Assembly (NCBI GenBank): GCA_963818445.1
Contig: CAWFSG010000019.1
Coordinates: 248,001-312,000 of the forward strand
DNA: 64,000 bases
Source of the DNA: Prado023 sp963818445
Lineage (GTDB): Bacteria; Actinomycetota; Actinomycetes; S36-B12; CAIYMF01
Direction of reading: 5' to 3'
This document shows positions 35,547-44,840 of the stretch, piece after piece. The first letter of the stretch is position 1; every line of letters begins with the position of its first letter. Made by a program: the position numbers and the translations under genes. Under the pieces are notes generated by a model. It worked only from the letters and a program-made list of their open reading frames with translations. It did not search any database and had not been told where the DNA came from.

Positions 35547-35927
35547 ATGGCGCGCAGGGTTCGGATCGGTCGCGTGGCGGACTTCCCCGCGGGAGCCATC
35601 ACCGAGGTTGAGGTCGAAGGCGAGAAGGTGATCGTCGTCCAGGACGCCGAGGGTCTGTGCGCCGCGCACAACAAGTGTCCGCACCTGGGCCTGTCGCTGA
35701 CCTCGGGACCCGGGGGGCGCAAGTACGCCGACGGGGTCATCCAGTGCCCCTGGCACAACTCCCGGTTCGTGGTCCGCAGTGGCGAGAACCTCGACTGGAC
35801 CCCCGGCATCGCGGGCCGCTCGGTCCCCGCCTGGTCGCGCAAGGTCATCTCCGCGGGTCGCAAGCCCGCGCCGCTGAGGACCTACACCGTCATCGTCGAG
35901 GACGACGAGGTCTTCGTCGAGCTGTAG
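35547..35927 (+). CDS. Stand-alone Rieske [2Fe-2S] ferredoxin
   Basis: A 126-residue cytoplasmic Rieske domain. Cys44-Pro-His46 (CPHLG) and Cys67-Pro-Trp-His70 (CPWHNS) form the C-x-H...C-x-x-H cluster site. The fold otherwise reads as in ferredoxin subunits of nitrite reductases or ring dioxygenases, but no partner oxygenase is close, so it likely carries electrons for an unknown enzyme. The ATG follows GAGGAGAGG, and a TAGCGT occurs about 30 bases upstream. Confidence 0.92.
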   Translation: MARRVRIGRVADFPAGAITEVEVEGEKVIVVQDAEGLCAAHNKCPHLGLSLTSGPGGRKYADGVIQCPWHNSRFVVRSGENLDWTPGIAGRSVPAWSRKVISAGRKPAPLRTYTVIVEDDEVFVEL

Positions 35928-35954
35928 TCCCCGTGACTGGTGCGGGTCAGCCGG

Positions 35955-37238
35955 TCACCCGATGACGACCGCCCTCGAGAGGCGGGCCTTGCCCCACCCG
36001 TCGTCGTTGCGCGCCCGCACCTGGAACCGGTAGGTCGCTGCGCTCGTCAACCCAGTCAGCGTGCATGTGCGCGCTGACGTGGTGCACACCAGCCCGCCGG
36101 GGATGGACGTGACCGAGTACTCGCGCACCGCGCTGGCTCCCTTGTGCGCGGGCTTCTTCCACTTCACGGTGGCAGTTCCAGTTCCCGACTTGACGCGGAC
36201 CGTCCGGGGAGCGGACGGCGGGTAGAGCGTCACATCGACGACCGTGACCGAGTCGAAGTCGGAGTTCGCCACGTACGCCCGCGTCCCGGCGGGGTTCACC
36301 ACGACCGAACTCGATCCGTCGCCCACCTGCGCCCTGCCGACGACCTTCTTGCGCACGGTGTCCACCGAGTACAGCCAGGGACCGCTCGAGGACTGGTCCG
36401 CGCCGTGCGTGCCGTACAGACGGGGACCCACCGGGCTGATCGCCAGGTTGCCCAGTGCGAACCCGATCACGATGGTGTCGACGACAGCGCCGGATGCCAG
36501 GTCCAGGACGTAGCACCCATCGGGTGTCGGTACGTAGGCACGGGCACCCGTCGGATCCAGGACGAACCCGCTCGAGCGTTCCGGCAGGGGGTAGGTGGCG
36601 ACCACGGCCAGTGTGGCCGCGTCGAGGACCTTCAGGTCCGCCGAGCCGTACCACTCGGAGTGGGCGTAGAGCCGACTCCCGTCGGGGCTGAGCGTGACGT
36701 TGCCCCAGCCACCGGGCAGGTCGGCGACGACCGCCCAACTGGCCGTGTCGAAGACTCGCAACCGGTCGAATGTCGCCGCGTACAGCCGGGTCCCGTCCGG
36801 GCTGGATTGGACACGGGGCCAGTACCCGGGGAGCCTCGCGATCACGGCGCCGGTCTCCGCAGCAACCACAGACAGGGTGGAATCGGACTCGCCGTCGCCG
36901 CTGGGGCCCTGATCGGAGACGTACAGCCGGGAGCCATCAGGGCTGACCGCGACCCCGCTCGCCCACGCGAACCCCTGGTAGGTGCCGATCACCTTGGCGC
37001 GTCGGGTGCTCACGACCGAGATCGAGGAGTCGTGGTCGTTGGCCACGTAGAGCCGCCGCCCGGACGGGCTGATGGCCAGGTCCAGCGCCTCGTGACCGAC
37101 CGGGATCGTCCTGACGACCCGGTGCTTGGCTGTCGGGATGGGCACCGAGTGGGCAGCCGTGCCCACTGGGCTCAGACCAGCCGCCAGGATCAGGACAAGG
37201 GCGGCGGAGTACTTCCGGGTTCGACGCGCAGTGAGCAT
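35955..37238 (-). CDS. Secreted YVTN beta-propeller protein with fibronectin III domain
   Basis: A 427-residue secreted protein. After a signal peptide (SAALVLILAAGLSPVGTAAHS) come seven or so YVTN-type repeats, each with the pattern LAISPSGRRLYVANDHDSSISVVST, arranged as a beta-propeller to about residue 330. A fibronectin type III-like domain follows (PSAPRTVRVKSGTGTATVKW through YRFQVRARNDDGWG). There is no LPxTG or lipobox. Such propellers bind surface partners or act as structural surface proteins; specific function is unknown. ATG is preceded by GGAGGTC. Confidence 0.85.
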   Translation of the reverse strand: MLTARRTRKYSAALVLILAAGLSPVGTAAHSVPIPTAKHRVVRTIPVGHEALDLAISPSGRRLYVANDHDSSISVVSTRRAKVIGTYQGFAWASGVAVSPDGSRLYVSDQGPSGDGESDSTLSVVAAETGAVIARLPGYWPRVQSSPDGTRLYAATFDRLRVFDTASWAVVADLPGGWGNVTLSPDGSRLYAHSEWYGSADLKVLDAATLAVVATYPLPERSSGFVLDPTGARAYVPTPDGCYVLDLASGAVVDTIVIGFALGNLAISPVGPRLYGTHGADQSSSGPWLYSVDTVRKKVVGRAQVGDGSSSVVVNPAGTRAYVANSDFDSVTVVDVTLYPPSAPRTVRVKSGTGTATVKWKKPAHKGASAVREYSVTSIPGGLVCTTSARTCTLTGLTSAATYRFQVRARNDDGWGKARLSRAVVIG

Positions 37239-37347
37239 GGCAGACCTCCGTGAGTGGGCCTACCACCACGCAACTCCCCAACACGCCCCACCGATAGGGC
37301 ACAAAGCCCCGTGGATCCGAATCCTCGCGGATCCGCGGCGCTCCTGC

Positions 37348-37611
37348 TCAGTTCTTCCTGAGCGCCAGGAGGCCGAAGACAGCCAGGGCGGCAGCACCGA
37401 CCTGCAGGGCGAGCTTGATCCAGTCGATCCCCCCGGTGTCACCGACACCCAGGAGCTGGGCGATCCCCCCACCGACGAGGGCACCGACCGCTCCAGCGCC
37501 GATGGTCGCCGGAATGCTGATGTCCTGCTTGCCGGGCATGACCAGGCGGGCCAGAGGACCGATGATGATCCCCGCGAACAGCGCGCCGACGATGGTCCAG
37601 ATCCAGCTCAT
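37348..37611 (-). CDS. GlsB/YeaQ/YmgE family membrane protein
   Basis: An 87-residue protein of the transglycosylase-associated (GlsB/YeaQ/YmgE) family. Three hydrophobic segments (WTIVGALFAGIIIGPLARLV, ATIGAGAVGALVGGGIAQLL, LALQVGAAALAVFGLLAL) with glycine zippers; the MPGKQD loop is typical. Role unknown, often stress-induced. ATG is preceded by GGAGACGAC. Confidence 0.9.
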   Translation of the reverse strand: MSWIWTIVGALFAGIIIGPLARLVMPGKQDISIPATIGAGAVGALVGGGIAQLLGVGDTGGIDWIKLALQVGAAALAVFGLLALRKN

Positions 37612-37719
37612 GTCGTCTCCTTCGTGGTGAGCACGCACAGAGTGTGACACGGATCACATCGTGTCGCAGGGATGACACGCTGGGCTCCGACCTGGGCGCA
37701 AGGGCGTCCTGCCGGTCGT

Positions 37720-39291
37720 TCAGCCCTCGCCCGGAACCGCCCGGCGACTCCCCCGACGTCCGGCCAGCACCAGTCCGAGGAGGGCCAGCAGGGCGATCAT
37801 CTCGAACAGGCCGTCGATTCGCATCGCCGGCGTGAGGCCGGCCCGAAGCGGGACCGCGGTGACGGTCGAGTCCGAGGTGAACTCCTCGGTCTGCCAGGTC
37901 GTGCGGCCGTCGGGTCCGATCACCGCGCTGATGCCCGAGGTCGCTGCAACCAGCGCGGTGCGTCCGCTGGCGACGGCCTGGACCCGCGTGATGGCCAGTT
38001 GCTGCTCGGGCTGGCCCGTCCCCCCGTACGTGGCGTTGTTGGTCTGCACCACCACGACCTGCCCACCGGCACGCACCGCGTCGCGCACGAGGTCGTCGTA
38101 GGCGATCTCGAAGCAGATGACGATCCCGGTCGGCACCGGTCCGACGGTGAGGAACCCGGCCTCGTCACCAGCCGCGAAGTCCCGTGGGATGCGGTCGAAC
38201 CTGGTGATGAACCGGCTGAGGATGTCGCGGAACGGCAGGTACTCGCCGAAGGGCACGGGGTGACGCTTCACGTAGGTCTCCCCAGGCCCGGTCACCGGAT
38301 CCCAGACGATGCTGACATTCAGGATCGTTCCCGGATGGTCGTCACGGGGCGGATCTGCGGGGTTGACCACGACTCCGCCGACCAGGATCGGCGCGCCGAT
38401 CGCATCCGCGGCCACATCGATCTGCTGGCCTGCGTCGGCGTTGCGCAAGGGGTCGATGTCCGAGGAGTTCTCCGGCCAGATGACCGCCACCGGCTGTGCC
38501 TGCTGCCCGGCAGCAACCTCCAGGGCGAGTTCCTGCGTGGCGCGCACGTGGTTGTCCAGCACCGCCCGGCGCTGGGCGTTGAAGTCCAGGCCCAGCCTCG
38601 GGACGTTCCCCTGCACGATCGCCAGCTGCTCCGATGGGCCGTCGGGGCCTCCCCAGTCTGCTGCGCGGGTCAGGGCGCCGCCGGCCACGAGTGCGACGAT
38701 GAGCGCCGCGGGGAGCAGCGCCCCACGCGGACGTCGGGATCGCAGGGCATCGGCTGAGGCCAGCAGCGCCACGCCGGCCAGAGCGACAGCGAACGTGACC
38801 AGCGCTGGTCCCCCGAGCGCCGCCCAGCCGACCAGTGCGGTATCCGCCTGGCCGAAGGCGAGGCGGCCCCAGGGGAACCCGCCGAACGGGATGCGCCCGC
38901 GCAGGGCCTCCATCACGACCCAGAGCAGCGGCACGGTCACGACCCACCACCGGCGCGACAGCAGGCCGGGCAGCAGCGCACCGGCAGCCGCCCAGAATGC
39001 GGCGCACAGCAAGGACAGGAGTATCCAGGCGTCCGGCCCCAGGACCCGCATCCAGTCCAGCAGGATCAGGAAGAACACCATCCCGACGGCCAGCCCGAGC
39101 AGCGCCCCGCGACCCCGGGACAGGCCACGGAAGGCCCATATCACGACGGAGAAGGCAGGCACCGCCGCCCAGCCCGCGAGGAGGTCGAAGGGCGGGAACG
39201 CCAGCGCCAACAGCCCCGCAGCCACTCCCCCGACAGCCAGCCGCGGCAGGAACGCCGGGGCGACCACACGGGTCGAGGTGGCGGCAGTCAC
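37720..39291 (-). CDS. lnt: Apolipoprotein N-acyltransferase
   Basis: Adds the third acyl chain to the N-terminal Cys of lipoproteins in the membrane. A 523-residue protein with six N-terminal membrane segments and a nitrilase-like domain. The catalytic triad is visible: Glu in WPENSS, Lys in VKRHPVPFGEYLPF and Cys in ICFEIAYDD; a C-terminal membrane segment (IALLALLGLVLAGRR) closes the protein. Start is either GTG at 39291 or 39297. In M. tuberculosis Lnt is fused to Ppm1; here they are separate. The window has at least one lipoprotein (FKBP with lipobox) as substrate. Confidence 0.95.
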   Translation of the reverse strand: MTAATSTRVVAPAFLPRLAVGGVAAGLLALAFPPFDLLAGWAAVPAFSVVIWAFRGLSRGRGALLGLAVGMVFFLILLDWMRVLGPDAWILLSLLCAAFWAAAGALLPGLLSRRWWVVTVPLLWVVMEALRGRIPFGGFPWGRLAFGQADTALVGWAALGGPALVTFAVALAGVALLASADALRSRRPRGALLPAALIVALVAGGALTRAADWGGPDGPSEQLAIVQGNVPRLGLDFNAQRRAVLDNHVRATQELALEVAAGQQAQPVAVIWPENSSDIDPLRNADAGQQIDVAADAIGAPILVGGVVVNPADPPRDDHPGTILNVSIVWDPVTGPGETYVKRHPVPFGEYLPFRDILSRFITRFDRIPRDFAAGDEAGFLTVGPVPTGIVICFEIAYDDLVRDAVRAGGQVVVVQTNNATYGGTGQPEQQLAITRVQAVASGRTALVAATSGISAVIGPDGRTTWQTEEFTSDSTVTAVPLRAGLTPAMRIDGLFEMIALLALLGLVLAGRRGSRRAVPGEG

Positions 39292-39370
39292 CGGCACATC
39301 ATCCCTGACCGCGCCGGTCCGCTGCCCTCGGACTCGCACCCGCACCCTCCGCGCCGCTGCCGGTGCCGGC

Positions 39371-39784
39371 TCAGCCGGGCGCGACGACCGTGCCCGTCGC
39401 GGTGGTGATCAGCAGCGGCTCGGCCAGGACCTCCGCCGCGTTGGCGCCCCGCTCGGGGGTCCCGCGGCACACGACGTGGGCGGCGAAGTCGATCTCGCGA
39501 CTGCGGCGTCCCACGCGCGCAAGGGTCGCAGTCACCTCGACGACGTCCCCACCACGCAGGGCACTGCGGAACTGCACGTCGGAGTACGAGGCGAACAACC
39601 CCTCGTCGCCGTCGGTGCGGATCATCAGCTCGGTGGCCACGTCGCCGAACAGCGCCAGCACGTAGGCGCCATCCACGAGGTTGCCGGCGTAGTGGGCGTG
39701 GGAGTAGGGCACGTAGCGCCGGTGGACCACCGCGATCCCCACCGCCGGACTGGCCGGGGCCACTTCCTGTGGGCTCATGCTCAT
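39371..39784 (-). CDS. kal: 3-aminobutyryl-CoA ammonia lyase
   Basis: A 137-residue hotdog-fold enzyme that removes ammonia from L-3-aminobutyryl-CoA to give crotonyl-CoA in the beta-lysine fermentation route. RYVPYSHAHYAGNLVDGAYVLALFGDVATEL (hotdog core with active-site acidic residues) and ASYSDVQFRSALRGGDVVEVTATLARVGRRSREIDF match the Kal group. The ATG overlaps the kamE stop as ATGA, so expression is tied to the operon. It is the last gene of the kdd-amidohydrolase-kamD-kamE-kal transcript. Confidence 0.88.
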   Translation of the reverse strand: MSMSPQEVAPASPAVGIAVVHRRYVPYSHAHYAGNLVDGAYVLALFGDVATELMIRTDGDEGLFASYSDVQFRSALRGGDVVEVTATLARVGRRSREIDFAAHVVCRGTPERGANAAEVLAEPLLITTATGTVVAPG

Positions 39785-40527
39785 CCCTCCCTGACCAGTC
39801 GGTGCACCAGGTACGAGGCGACCTCGCCCGGTGTGGTGCCCTTGCCGAAGATCCGGTCGACCCCGAGCTCGTCGGCCATGGACTCGTCGAAGCGGGGTCC
39901 GCCGACGACGATGACCGGCCGGCGCTCCCGGGGGAACGCCTCACGGAACGCAGCCGTCATCTCCTTGGTGTTGTGCAGGTGCGCATCGCGCTGGGTCACG
40001 ACCTGCGAGACGAGGACCGCATCGGCCCTCACCGTCCCAGCGGTGGCCACCAGCTCGGGGACCGAGACCTGGGCACCGAGGTTGTGCACCTCCAGGCTGG
40101 AGTAGTACTCCAGGCCCTTCTCGCCGGCGAAGCCCTTGATGTTGAGGATCGCGTCGATCCCGACGGTGTGGGCATCGGACCCGATGCACGCTCCGACGAC
40201 CACCAGCGGTCGGCGCAGGCGCTTCTTGATCCGCGCGTTGACCTCCTTCGGGGTCAGCAGCGGGTAGTCGCGCTCGAAGACCTCGACCTTGTCCAGCTCC
40301 ACGAGGTGGTTGACCCGCCCGTACACGACGAAGAAGGTGAAGTCCGGACCCATCGGCTTGGCATGCACCACCAGGGCGGGGTCGATCCCCATCTTCCGCG
40401 CCAGCTGGGCCGCGGCCCCCTCCGCGCGCTTGTCGTGCGGGATGGGAAGGGTGAACGAGACCTGCACCATCCCGTCCCCGGTGGCGTCGCCGTAGGGCCG
40501 GATGACATTGCTGCTGGCCTTCGTCAT
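39781..40527 (-). CDS. kamE: Lysine 5,6-aminomutase, beta (B12-binding) subunit
   Basis: A 248-residue partner of KamD in adenosylcobalamin- and PLP-dependent 5,6-migration of the amino group of beta-lysine. The cobalamin base-off motif is Asp118-x-His120-x-x-Gly123 (DAHTVG), preceded by the VVGACIGS strand. Lysines at 131 and 137 (NIKGFAGEKG) are candidates for the PLP Schiff base known in this subunit. The C-terminus VIVVGGPRFDESMADELGVDRIFGKG gives the rest of the B12 domain. Its start overlaps the kamD stop (ATGA). Confidence 0.94.
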   Translation of the reverse strand: MTKASSNVIRPYGDATGDGMVQVSFTLPIPHDKRAEGAAAQLARKMGIDPALVVHAKPMGPDFTFFVVYGRVNHLVELDKVEVFERDYPLLTPKEVNARIKKRLRRPLVVVGACIGSDAHTVGIDAILNIKGFAGEKGLEYYSSLEVHNLGAQVSVPELVATAGTVRADAVLVSQVVTQRDAHLHNTKEMTAAFREAFPRERRPVIVVGGPRFDESMADELGVDRIFGKGTTPGEVASYLVHRLVREG

Positions 40528-42095
40528 GCCGGCACCTCCTCGAGGATCACCGAGACCGGGTTCAGGTAGCCCTCCGCGCGGAGCATGACCCCGTCGAGGC
40601 CCTTGCCCCGGTCGGCCGGGCGCTTCATCAGGCCGAAGGTGCCGTCGGCGATCGCCGGCAGCAGCCCGTCGTCGACGATCCGTCCGAGGAGGTCCACGGC
40701 CTCGTCGAGCACCTGGTCGGCGCGGGTGGCGATCAGCCCACCGGGCGCGGGCTGGAAGTCCTCGGCCAGCCCCGCGGCGGCGTTCATCACGTAGCGCACG
40801 TTCTGCAGGGCCAGGTCGCGGTCCGACAGCCAGGGCGTGACCACGGCCTCGGTCATCATCCCGACGAGCAGGATCCCCTGGCCGGTGAGGACCCCGGCGA
40901 GGTTGAAGAACCCGTCGAGCAGGTAGCCGCGGAAGATGTCGCCGGTCATGTGCTTCGTGGGCGGCATCCACTTCAGCGGCGCGTCCGGGAACAGCGTGCG
41001 GGCCAGCAGGGCGTGGGCCAGCTCGAGGCGGAACGAGTCGGGGATCTCGGGGTTGATCTCGAACGCGTGCCCGAGGCCGAGCTGCCAGTCGGCCAGCCCC
41101 GCCTGCTTGGCGAAGTACTCGTTGAGCAGCTGGCTGACGGTCACGGTGTGCGCCGCGTCGACCGCGTCGGCGGTCGTCAGGTAGTTGTCCTCGCCGGTGT
41201 TGATGATGATCCCCGCCCGGGCGTGCACCTGCCGGGCGAAGTGCTGGTCGGTGAAGGTCCGGATCGGGTTGATGTCGCGGAAGAGGATCCCGTACATCGA
41301 GTCGTTGAGCATCATGTCCAGGCGCTCCAGCCCGGCCATGGTCGCGATCTCGGGCATGCACAGCCCGGACGCGTAGTTGGTCAGGCGGACGTAGCGCCCG
41401 AGCTCCTTGGACACGTCGTCCAGCGCGCTGCGCATGATCCGGAAGTTCTCCTGGGTCGCGTAGGTGCCGGCATAGCCCTCGGTGGTCGCGCCCTCGGGCA
41501 CGAAGTCCAGCAGCGACTGGCCCGTGGACCGGATGACCGCGATGACGTCAGCGCCCTCGCGTGCCGCAGCCTGCGCCTGGGGGACGTCCTCGTGGATGTT
41601 CCCGGTGGCCACGATCAGGTAGATCCAGGGCTTGTGGTCCACCGGATACCGGGCGAGCAGCCTCTCCCGCGCGGCACGCTGCCGGTCGACCCTGCGCACA
41701 CCGGCCCTCGCAGCGCGCAGCGCGGCGGTCGTTGCGGCTGCCGCGGAGCGCCCCTCGGGCAGCCGGAACTCCACCGAGCCGGCCGCCGCGCGCTGGGCCA
41801 GGGTGAGCAGGGGTGCATCCGCACCCAGCCCAGCCCGTCGTTGGGCAGCCAGTGCGTCCCACACCGGCAGCGCCACCCCGTGCTGCAGCCCGACCTGCTC
41901 GGCAACGCAGTCAGCCAGGCGGTTCACCCACGGGATGCCCTCCGCGTCGGCACCCTCGAGCCCGGCCATGCGCAGCACGGCCCGCTCGATGGACACTGTC
42001 GTGTGCGCGGCCGCCATGTCGACGACCGGCCGGCCGGCGAGCGCCGCCAGCTCACGCGCCCGGGTGACCTGTGCCGGGTCCAGCTGAAGCTTCAT
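40524..42095 (-). CDS. kamD: Lysine 5,6-aminomutase, alpha subunit
   Basis: A 523-residue TIM-barrel subunit of lysine 5,6-aminomutase, producing 3,5-diaminohexanoate from beta-lysine. Segments such as GADVIAVIRSTGQSLLDFVPEGATTEGYAGTYATQENFRIMR, LTNYASGLCMPEIATMAGLERLDMMLNDSMYGILFRDINP and KWMPPTKHMTGDIFRGY are typical of KamD. Its start overlaps the amidohydrolase stop by four bases. Confidence 0.95.
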   Translation of the reverse strand: MKLQLDPAQVTRARELAALAGRPVVDMAAAHTTVSIERAVLRMAGLEGADAEGIPWVNRLADCVAEQVGLQHGVALPVWDALAAQRRAGLGADAPLLTLAQRAAAGSVEFRLPEGRSAAAATTAALRAARAGVRRVDRQRAARERLLARYPVDHKPWIYLIVATGNIHEDVPQAQAAAREGADVIAVIRSTGQSLLDFVPEGATTEGYAGTYATQENFRIMRSALDDVSKELGRYVRLTNYASGLCMPEIATMAGLERLDMMLNDSMYGILFRDINPIRTFTDQHFARQVHARAGIIINTGEDNYLTTADAVDAAHTVTVSQLLNEYFAKQAGLADWQLGLGHAFEINPEIPDSFRLELAHALLARTLFPDAPLKWMPPTKHMTGDIFRGYLLDGFFNLAGVLTGQGILLVGMMTEAVVTPWLSDRDLALQNVRYVMNAAAGLAEDFQPAPGGLIATRADQVLDEAVDLLGRIVDDGLLPAIADGTFGLMKRPADRGKGLDGVMLRAEGYLNPVSVILEEVPA

Positions 42096-43729
42096 GGCCT
42101 CACGCTCCCAGAGTCGGGCAGGCCCTCGCCTGCCGATGAGTCCTGTGCGACGTGGATCGTGCGCCCGTCGAGCACCGTGGCCAGGCAGAGCGGCGCGGCG
42201 GTCCCCGGTTCCAGTCGCGGCAGTCCGGGCGTGCCGGAGCGCGGATCCGTGCTCCAGCTGGCCACGCGGGCATCAGGGGCCTGGACCGCGAGGTCGTCGG
42301 CCGCCCATACCGCGTAGGTGGCAGGTGCCCCGACCTCCAGCACGCCGGCATCATCGCGACGGGCCGCCCGCCAACCGCCGCGGGTGGCGGCCGCGAACGC
42401 CGCCCGGCCGCTGAGGCGGGCTGCCGGGTTGTGGTGCCACATCGCTGCCCGGACCCACTCCCAGGGCTCGATGGCGGTCACGGGGCTGTCGGATCCCAGG
42501 GCCAGTGAGACCCCGGCCCGGACCAGCCCGGCGAAGTCGTGCAGGCCCGCCGAGCGATGCGGCCCGAGGCGGGCGGCATAGGCACCGTCCGGCGCGCCCC
42601 AGTGGGCGTCGAACAGCGGCTGAACGCTGGCCACGACGCCGGCGTCGGCCAGGACCGCGGCATGCTCCGGGCTCGCCATCGTCAGGTGTTCCATGCGATG
42701 CCGGGCACCGCGGACGGCCGGCCGCCCGCACTGGTCCATCGCTGCACGCAGCCCCCCGACCACGATGTCGAGGGCCGCGTCGCCGATCGCGTGGAAGCCG
42801 GCCTGGACCCCGGCACGCGTGCACGCGACCAGGTGCTCGGCCACAGCGTCGGGCTCGAGGTACCGGTTGCCGCTGGAGCCGGGCTCGTCGGCATAGGGCT
42901 CCCTGAGCAGCGCGGTGTGCGAGCCCAGCGCCCCGTCGATGAAGAGGTCTCCGGCCGCGCCCGCGGCTCCGAGGTCCAGGGCTGCCCGGGGCCCGCCCGC
43001 CTGGCCCCAGTAGGCCACCAGGTCCGGTCCCGGGGTCGAACGGGCAAGATCGATCAGCGCCACGAGGTCCGCGGCCCCGTTGATGTCCGGGCCGCCCGCC
43101 TCGTGCAGGGCGGCCACCCCCGCGGCAGCCGCGTGCTCACGGGTCGCCCGCTGGGCGGCCTCACGCAGACCCCCGGGCATCTGATCCGTCACGTGCTGGC
43201 GCACCAGGTGGTGGGCGTGGGCGGTCACCCGTCCGGAGTCCTCGAAGCCGCGCGCCGTCGGCAGGTCGGGCACGAGGGCGACCAGCGCACTGGACACCAG
43301 CCCCGAGTGCACATCCACCCGCGACAGGTAGACGACCGAGCCCCAGGTGGCGCGGTCAAGCTCGTCACGGGTGGGCAGCGCGGGATCCGACCAGAGGGTC
43401 TCGTCCCAGCCGTGACCGACGATCGGACGCCCGCGCAGCCGGCGCGCCTCGGCGGACAGCAGGTCGAGCAGGGCCCGGCGGCTGGGGACTCCGCGCAGGT
43501 CGAGGCCCAGCAGGGTCATGCCGGTGGCGGTGTGGTGCACGTGGGCATCGACGAACGCGGGCGCGACCAGCGCCCCGTCGAGGTCCACGACAGCGTCTGC
43601 GGAATCCCGGTGCAGGGCCGCACCAGCAGCGGGACCGATCCACGCGATCGTGCCGTCGACGACGAGCATCGCGCCCGCCCCCGGCACGGAGGGCGCGTAG
43701 ATGGGCCCTCCGTGGAGCAGGAGCCTCAT
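42092..43729 (-). CDS. Amidohydrolase (Amidohydro_3 family) inside the lysine operon
   Basis: A 545-residue metal-dependent amidohydrolase. VDAHVHHTATG is the HxH metal motif of strand 1, IDGALGSHTALL and FHAIGDAALDIVV provide further ligands, HRMEHLTMASPEH gives a strand-6 His, and LGSDSPVTAIEPW the catalytic Asp. It is of the YtcJ-like type. It overlaps both kdd (upstream) and kamD (downstream) by four bases, so it is an integral operon member. It sits where other beta-lysine operons have kce (3-keto-5-aminohexanoate cleavage enzyme), which this window lacks. Whether it replaces Kce or trims an N-acyl lysine derivative is unknown. Confidence 0.85.
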   Translation of the reverse strand: MRLLLHGGPIYAPSVPGAGAMLVVDGTIAWIGPAAGAALHRDSADAVVDLDGALVAPAFVDAHVHHTATGMTLLGLDLRGVPSRRALLDLLSAEARRLRGRPIVGHGWDETLWSDPALPTRDELDRATWGSVVYLSRVDVHSGLVSSALVALVPDLPTARGFEDSGRVTAHAHHLVRQHVTDQMPGGLREAAQRATREHAAAAGVAALHEAGGPDINGAADLVALIDLARSTPGPDLVAYWGQAGGPRAALDLGAAGAAGDLFIDGALGSHTALLREPYADEPGSSGNRYLEPDAVAEHLVACTRAGVQAGFHAIGDAALDIVVGGLRAAMDQCGRPAVRGARHRMEHLTMASPEHAAVLADAGVVASVQPLFDAHWGAPDGAYAARLGPHRSAGLHDFAGLVRAGVSLALGSDSPVTAIEPWEWVRAAMWHHNPAARLSGRAAFAAATRGGWRAARRDDAGVLEVGAPATYAVWAADDLAVQAPDARVASWSTDPRSGTPGLPRLEPGTAAPLCLATVLDGRTIHVAQDSSAGEGLPDSGSVRP

Positions 43730-44787
43730 CTCTGCTCGCCGGCGAGCCGGGCCTCGAACAGGGTGCGGATGGCCGGGTCGGTGCGCAGCAGGTCCAGGGC
43801 GTAGGCGGCGTGCCCACGGGTGTACCCGTTGCCGATCAGCATCGTGACGTCCGCGGCGAGTCCCTCGGCGCCCAGAGCAGCCGCGGTGAACGACGTGGCC
43901 ATCGAGAAGAAGATGACGGTGCCCCCCTCGGCGGTGGCCAGGACGGCGCCGTGCTCACAGCCCGGGACGGTCACGCACACGATCGTGATGTCGGCACCGG
44001 CGCCCAGTGCTCCCACGACGGCGTCGGCCACGCCGACCGGGTCGCGCGCGTCGGCCAGCGCCACGACGTCGGCGATCCCGGCCTCCCGCAGGACCTGGGC
44101 CTCGCGCTCGACCGGGACGATCCCCACGGTGCGCCCCGCACCCTCCGCCCGGGCGGCAGCCAGGCTCAGGGAGCCGCTCTTGCCGGCACCCCCGAGGACT
44201 GCGACCGTCGGCGTGATCCCCCGGGCCCGGTAGTCACGGACCACACGGGCGGTCAGCGCGGGAGCGCCGCAGACGTCGTTGACCGACATGGCCAGCTCCT
44301 CGGGCATGTCGTCCGGGAGCCTCGCGACGATCGAGCGCTGGAAGAGGATGGCGGTCCCGTCACAGGGCACCTGCTCCGAGGTGCCGTCCCAGGAGGCGAG
44401 GTCGTCGGTGATCCGCAGCGGCGTGAGGGTCAGGGACACCAGGGTGGCGATCCGGTCGCCCACTGCCAGCCCGAGGGGCGACTCCGGACCGACCTCCTCC
44501 ACCACCCCGATCAGCATCCCGCCGGACCCGGTGACCGGGTTCTGCATCTTGCCGCGACTGGCGATGATCCCGGCGACCTCGGCGCGCACGCGCGATCCAT
44601 CCCCGGAGTGCTTGTCGTGCAGCTGCTGGAAGCTCGCGGCGTCGAGGTTGAGCCGCCGCACCCGCACCCGAACCTCGTCCGGGCCGATCTCCGGTGACGC
44701 GTCCAGGCGCCAGGCAGCTTGGGGCAGCACGCCCTCCGGCTCGAGAACTCGGTGCACGCCCACGGCGCGTGCAGTGCGGTGATCCAT
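43726..44787 (-). CDS. kdd: L-erythro-3,5-diaminohexanoate dehydrogenase
   Basis: A 353-residue NAD(P)-dependent oxidoreductase. LGGAGKSGSLSLAAARAEGAGRTVGIV is a Rossmann G-x-G-x-x-G-like motif; the N-terminal half with GGMLIGVVEEVGPESPLGLAVGDRIA resembles the medium-chain dehydrogenase type used by Kdd. It oxidises 3,5-diaminohexanoate to 5-amino-3-oxohexanoate. It leads the - strand operon and is divergent from kamA across 102 bases. Confidence 0.9.
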   Translation of the reverse strand: MDHRTARAVGVHRVLEPEGVLPQAAWRLDASPEIGPDEVRVRVRRLNLDAASFQQLHDKHSGDGSRVRAEVAGIIASRGKMQNPVTGSGGMLIGVVEEVGPESPLGLAVGDRIATLVSLTLTPLRITDDLASWDGTSEQVPCDGTAILFQRSIVARLPDDMPEELAMSVNDVCGAPALTARVVRDYRARGITPTVAVLGGAGKSGSLSLAAARAEGAGRTVGIVPVEREAQVLREAGIADVVALADARDPVGVADAVVGALGAGADITIVCVTVPGCEHGAVLATAEGGTVIFFSMATSFTAAALGAEGLAADVTMLIGNGYTRGHAAYALDLLRTDPAIRTLFEARLAGEQR

Positions 44788-44840
44788 GGCCCTCCTCAGT
44801 CCCAGCCCTCACCCTATCCATCCACGCGACACGAAGATAC

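Noticed and set aside
37308..37340. GGATCCG ... CGGATCC inverted repeat as a member of the 27366 repeat family
   Set aside because: Only seven bases match and neighbours differ; BamHI-like palindromes are frequent in this composition.
42092..43729. Annotating the amidohydrolase as Kce
   Set aside because: Its motifs (HxH, Amidohydro_3) are those of amidohydrolases, not of the DUF849 Kce family; only position is suggestive.
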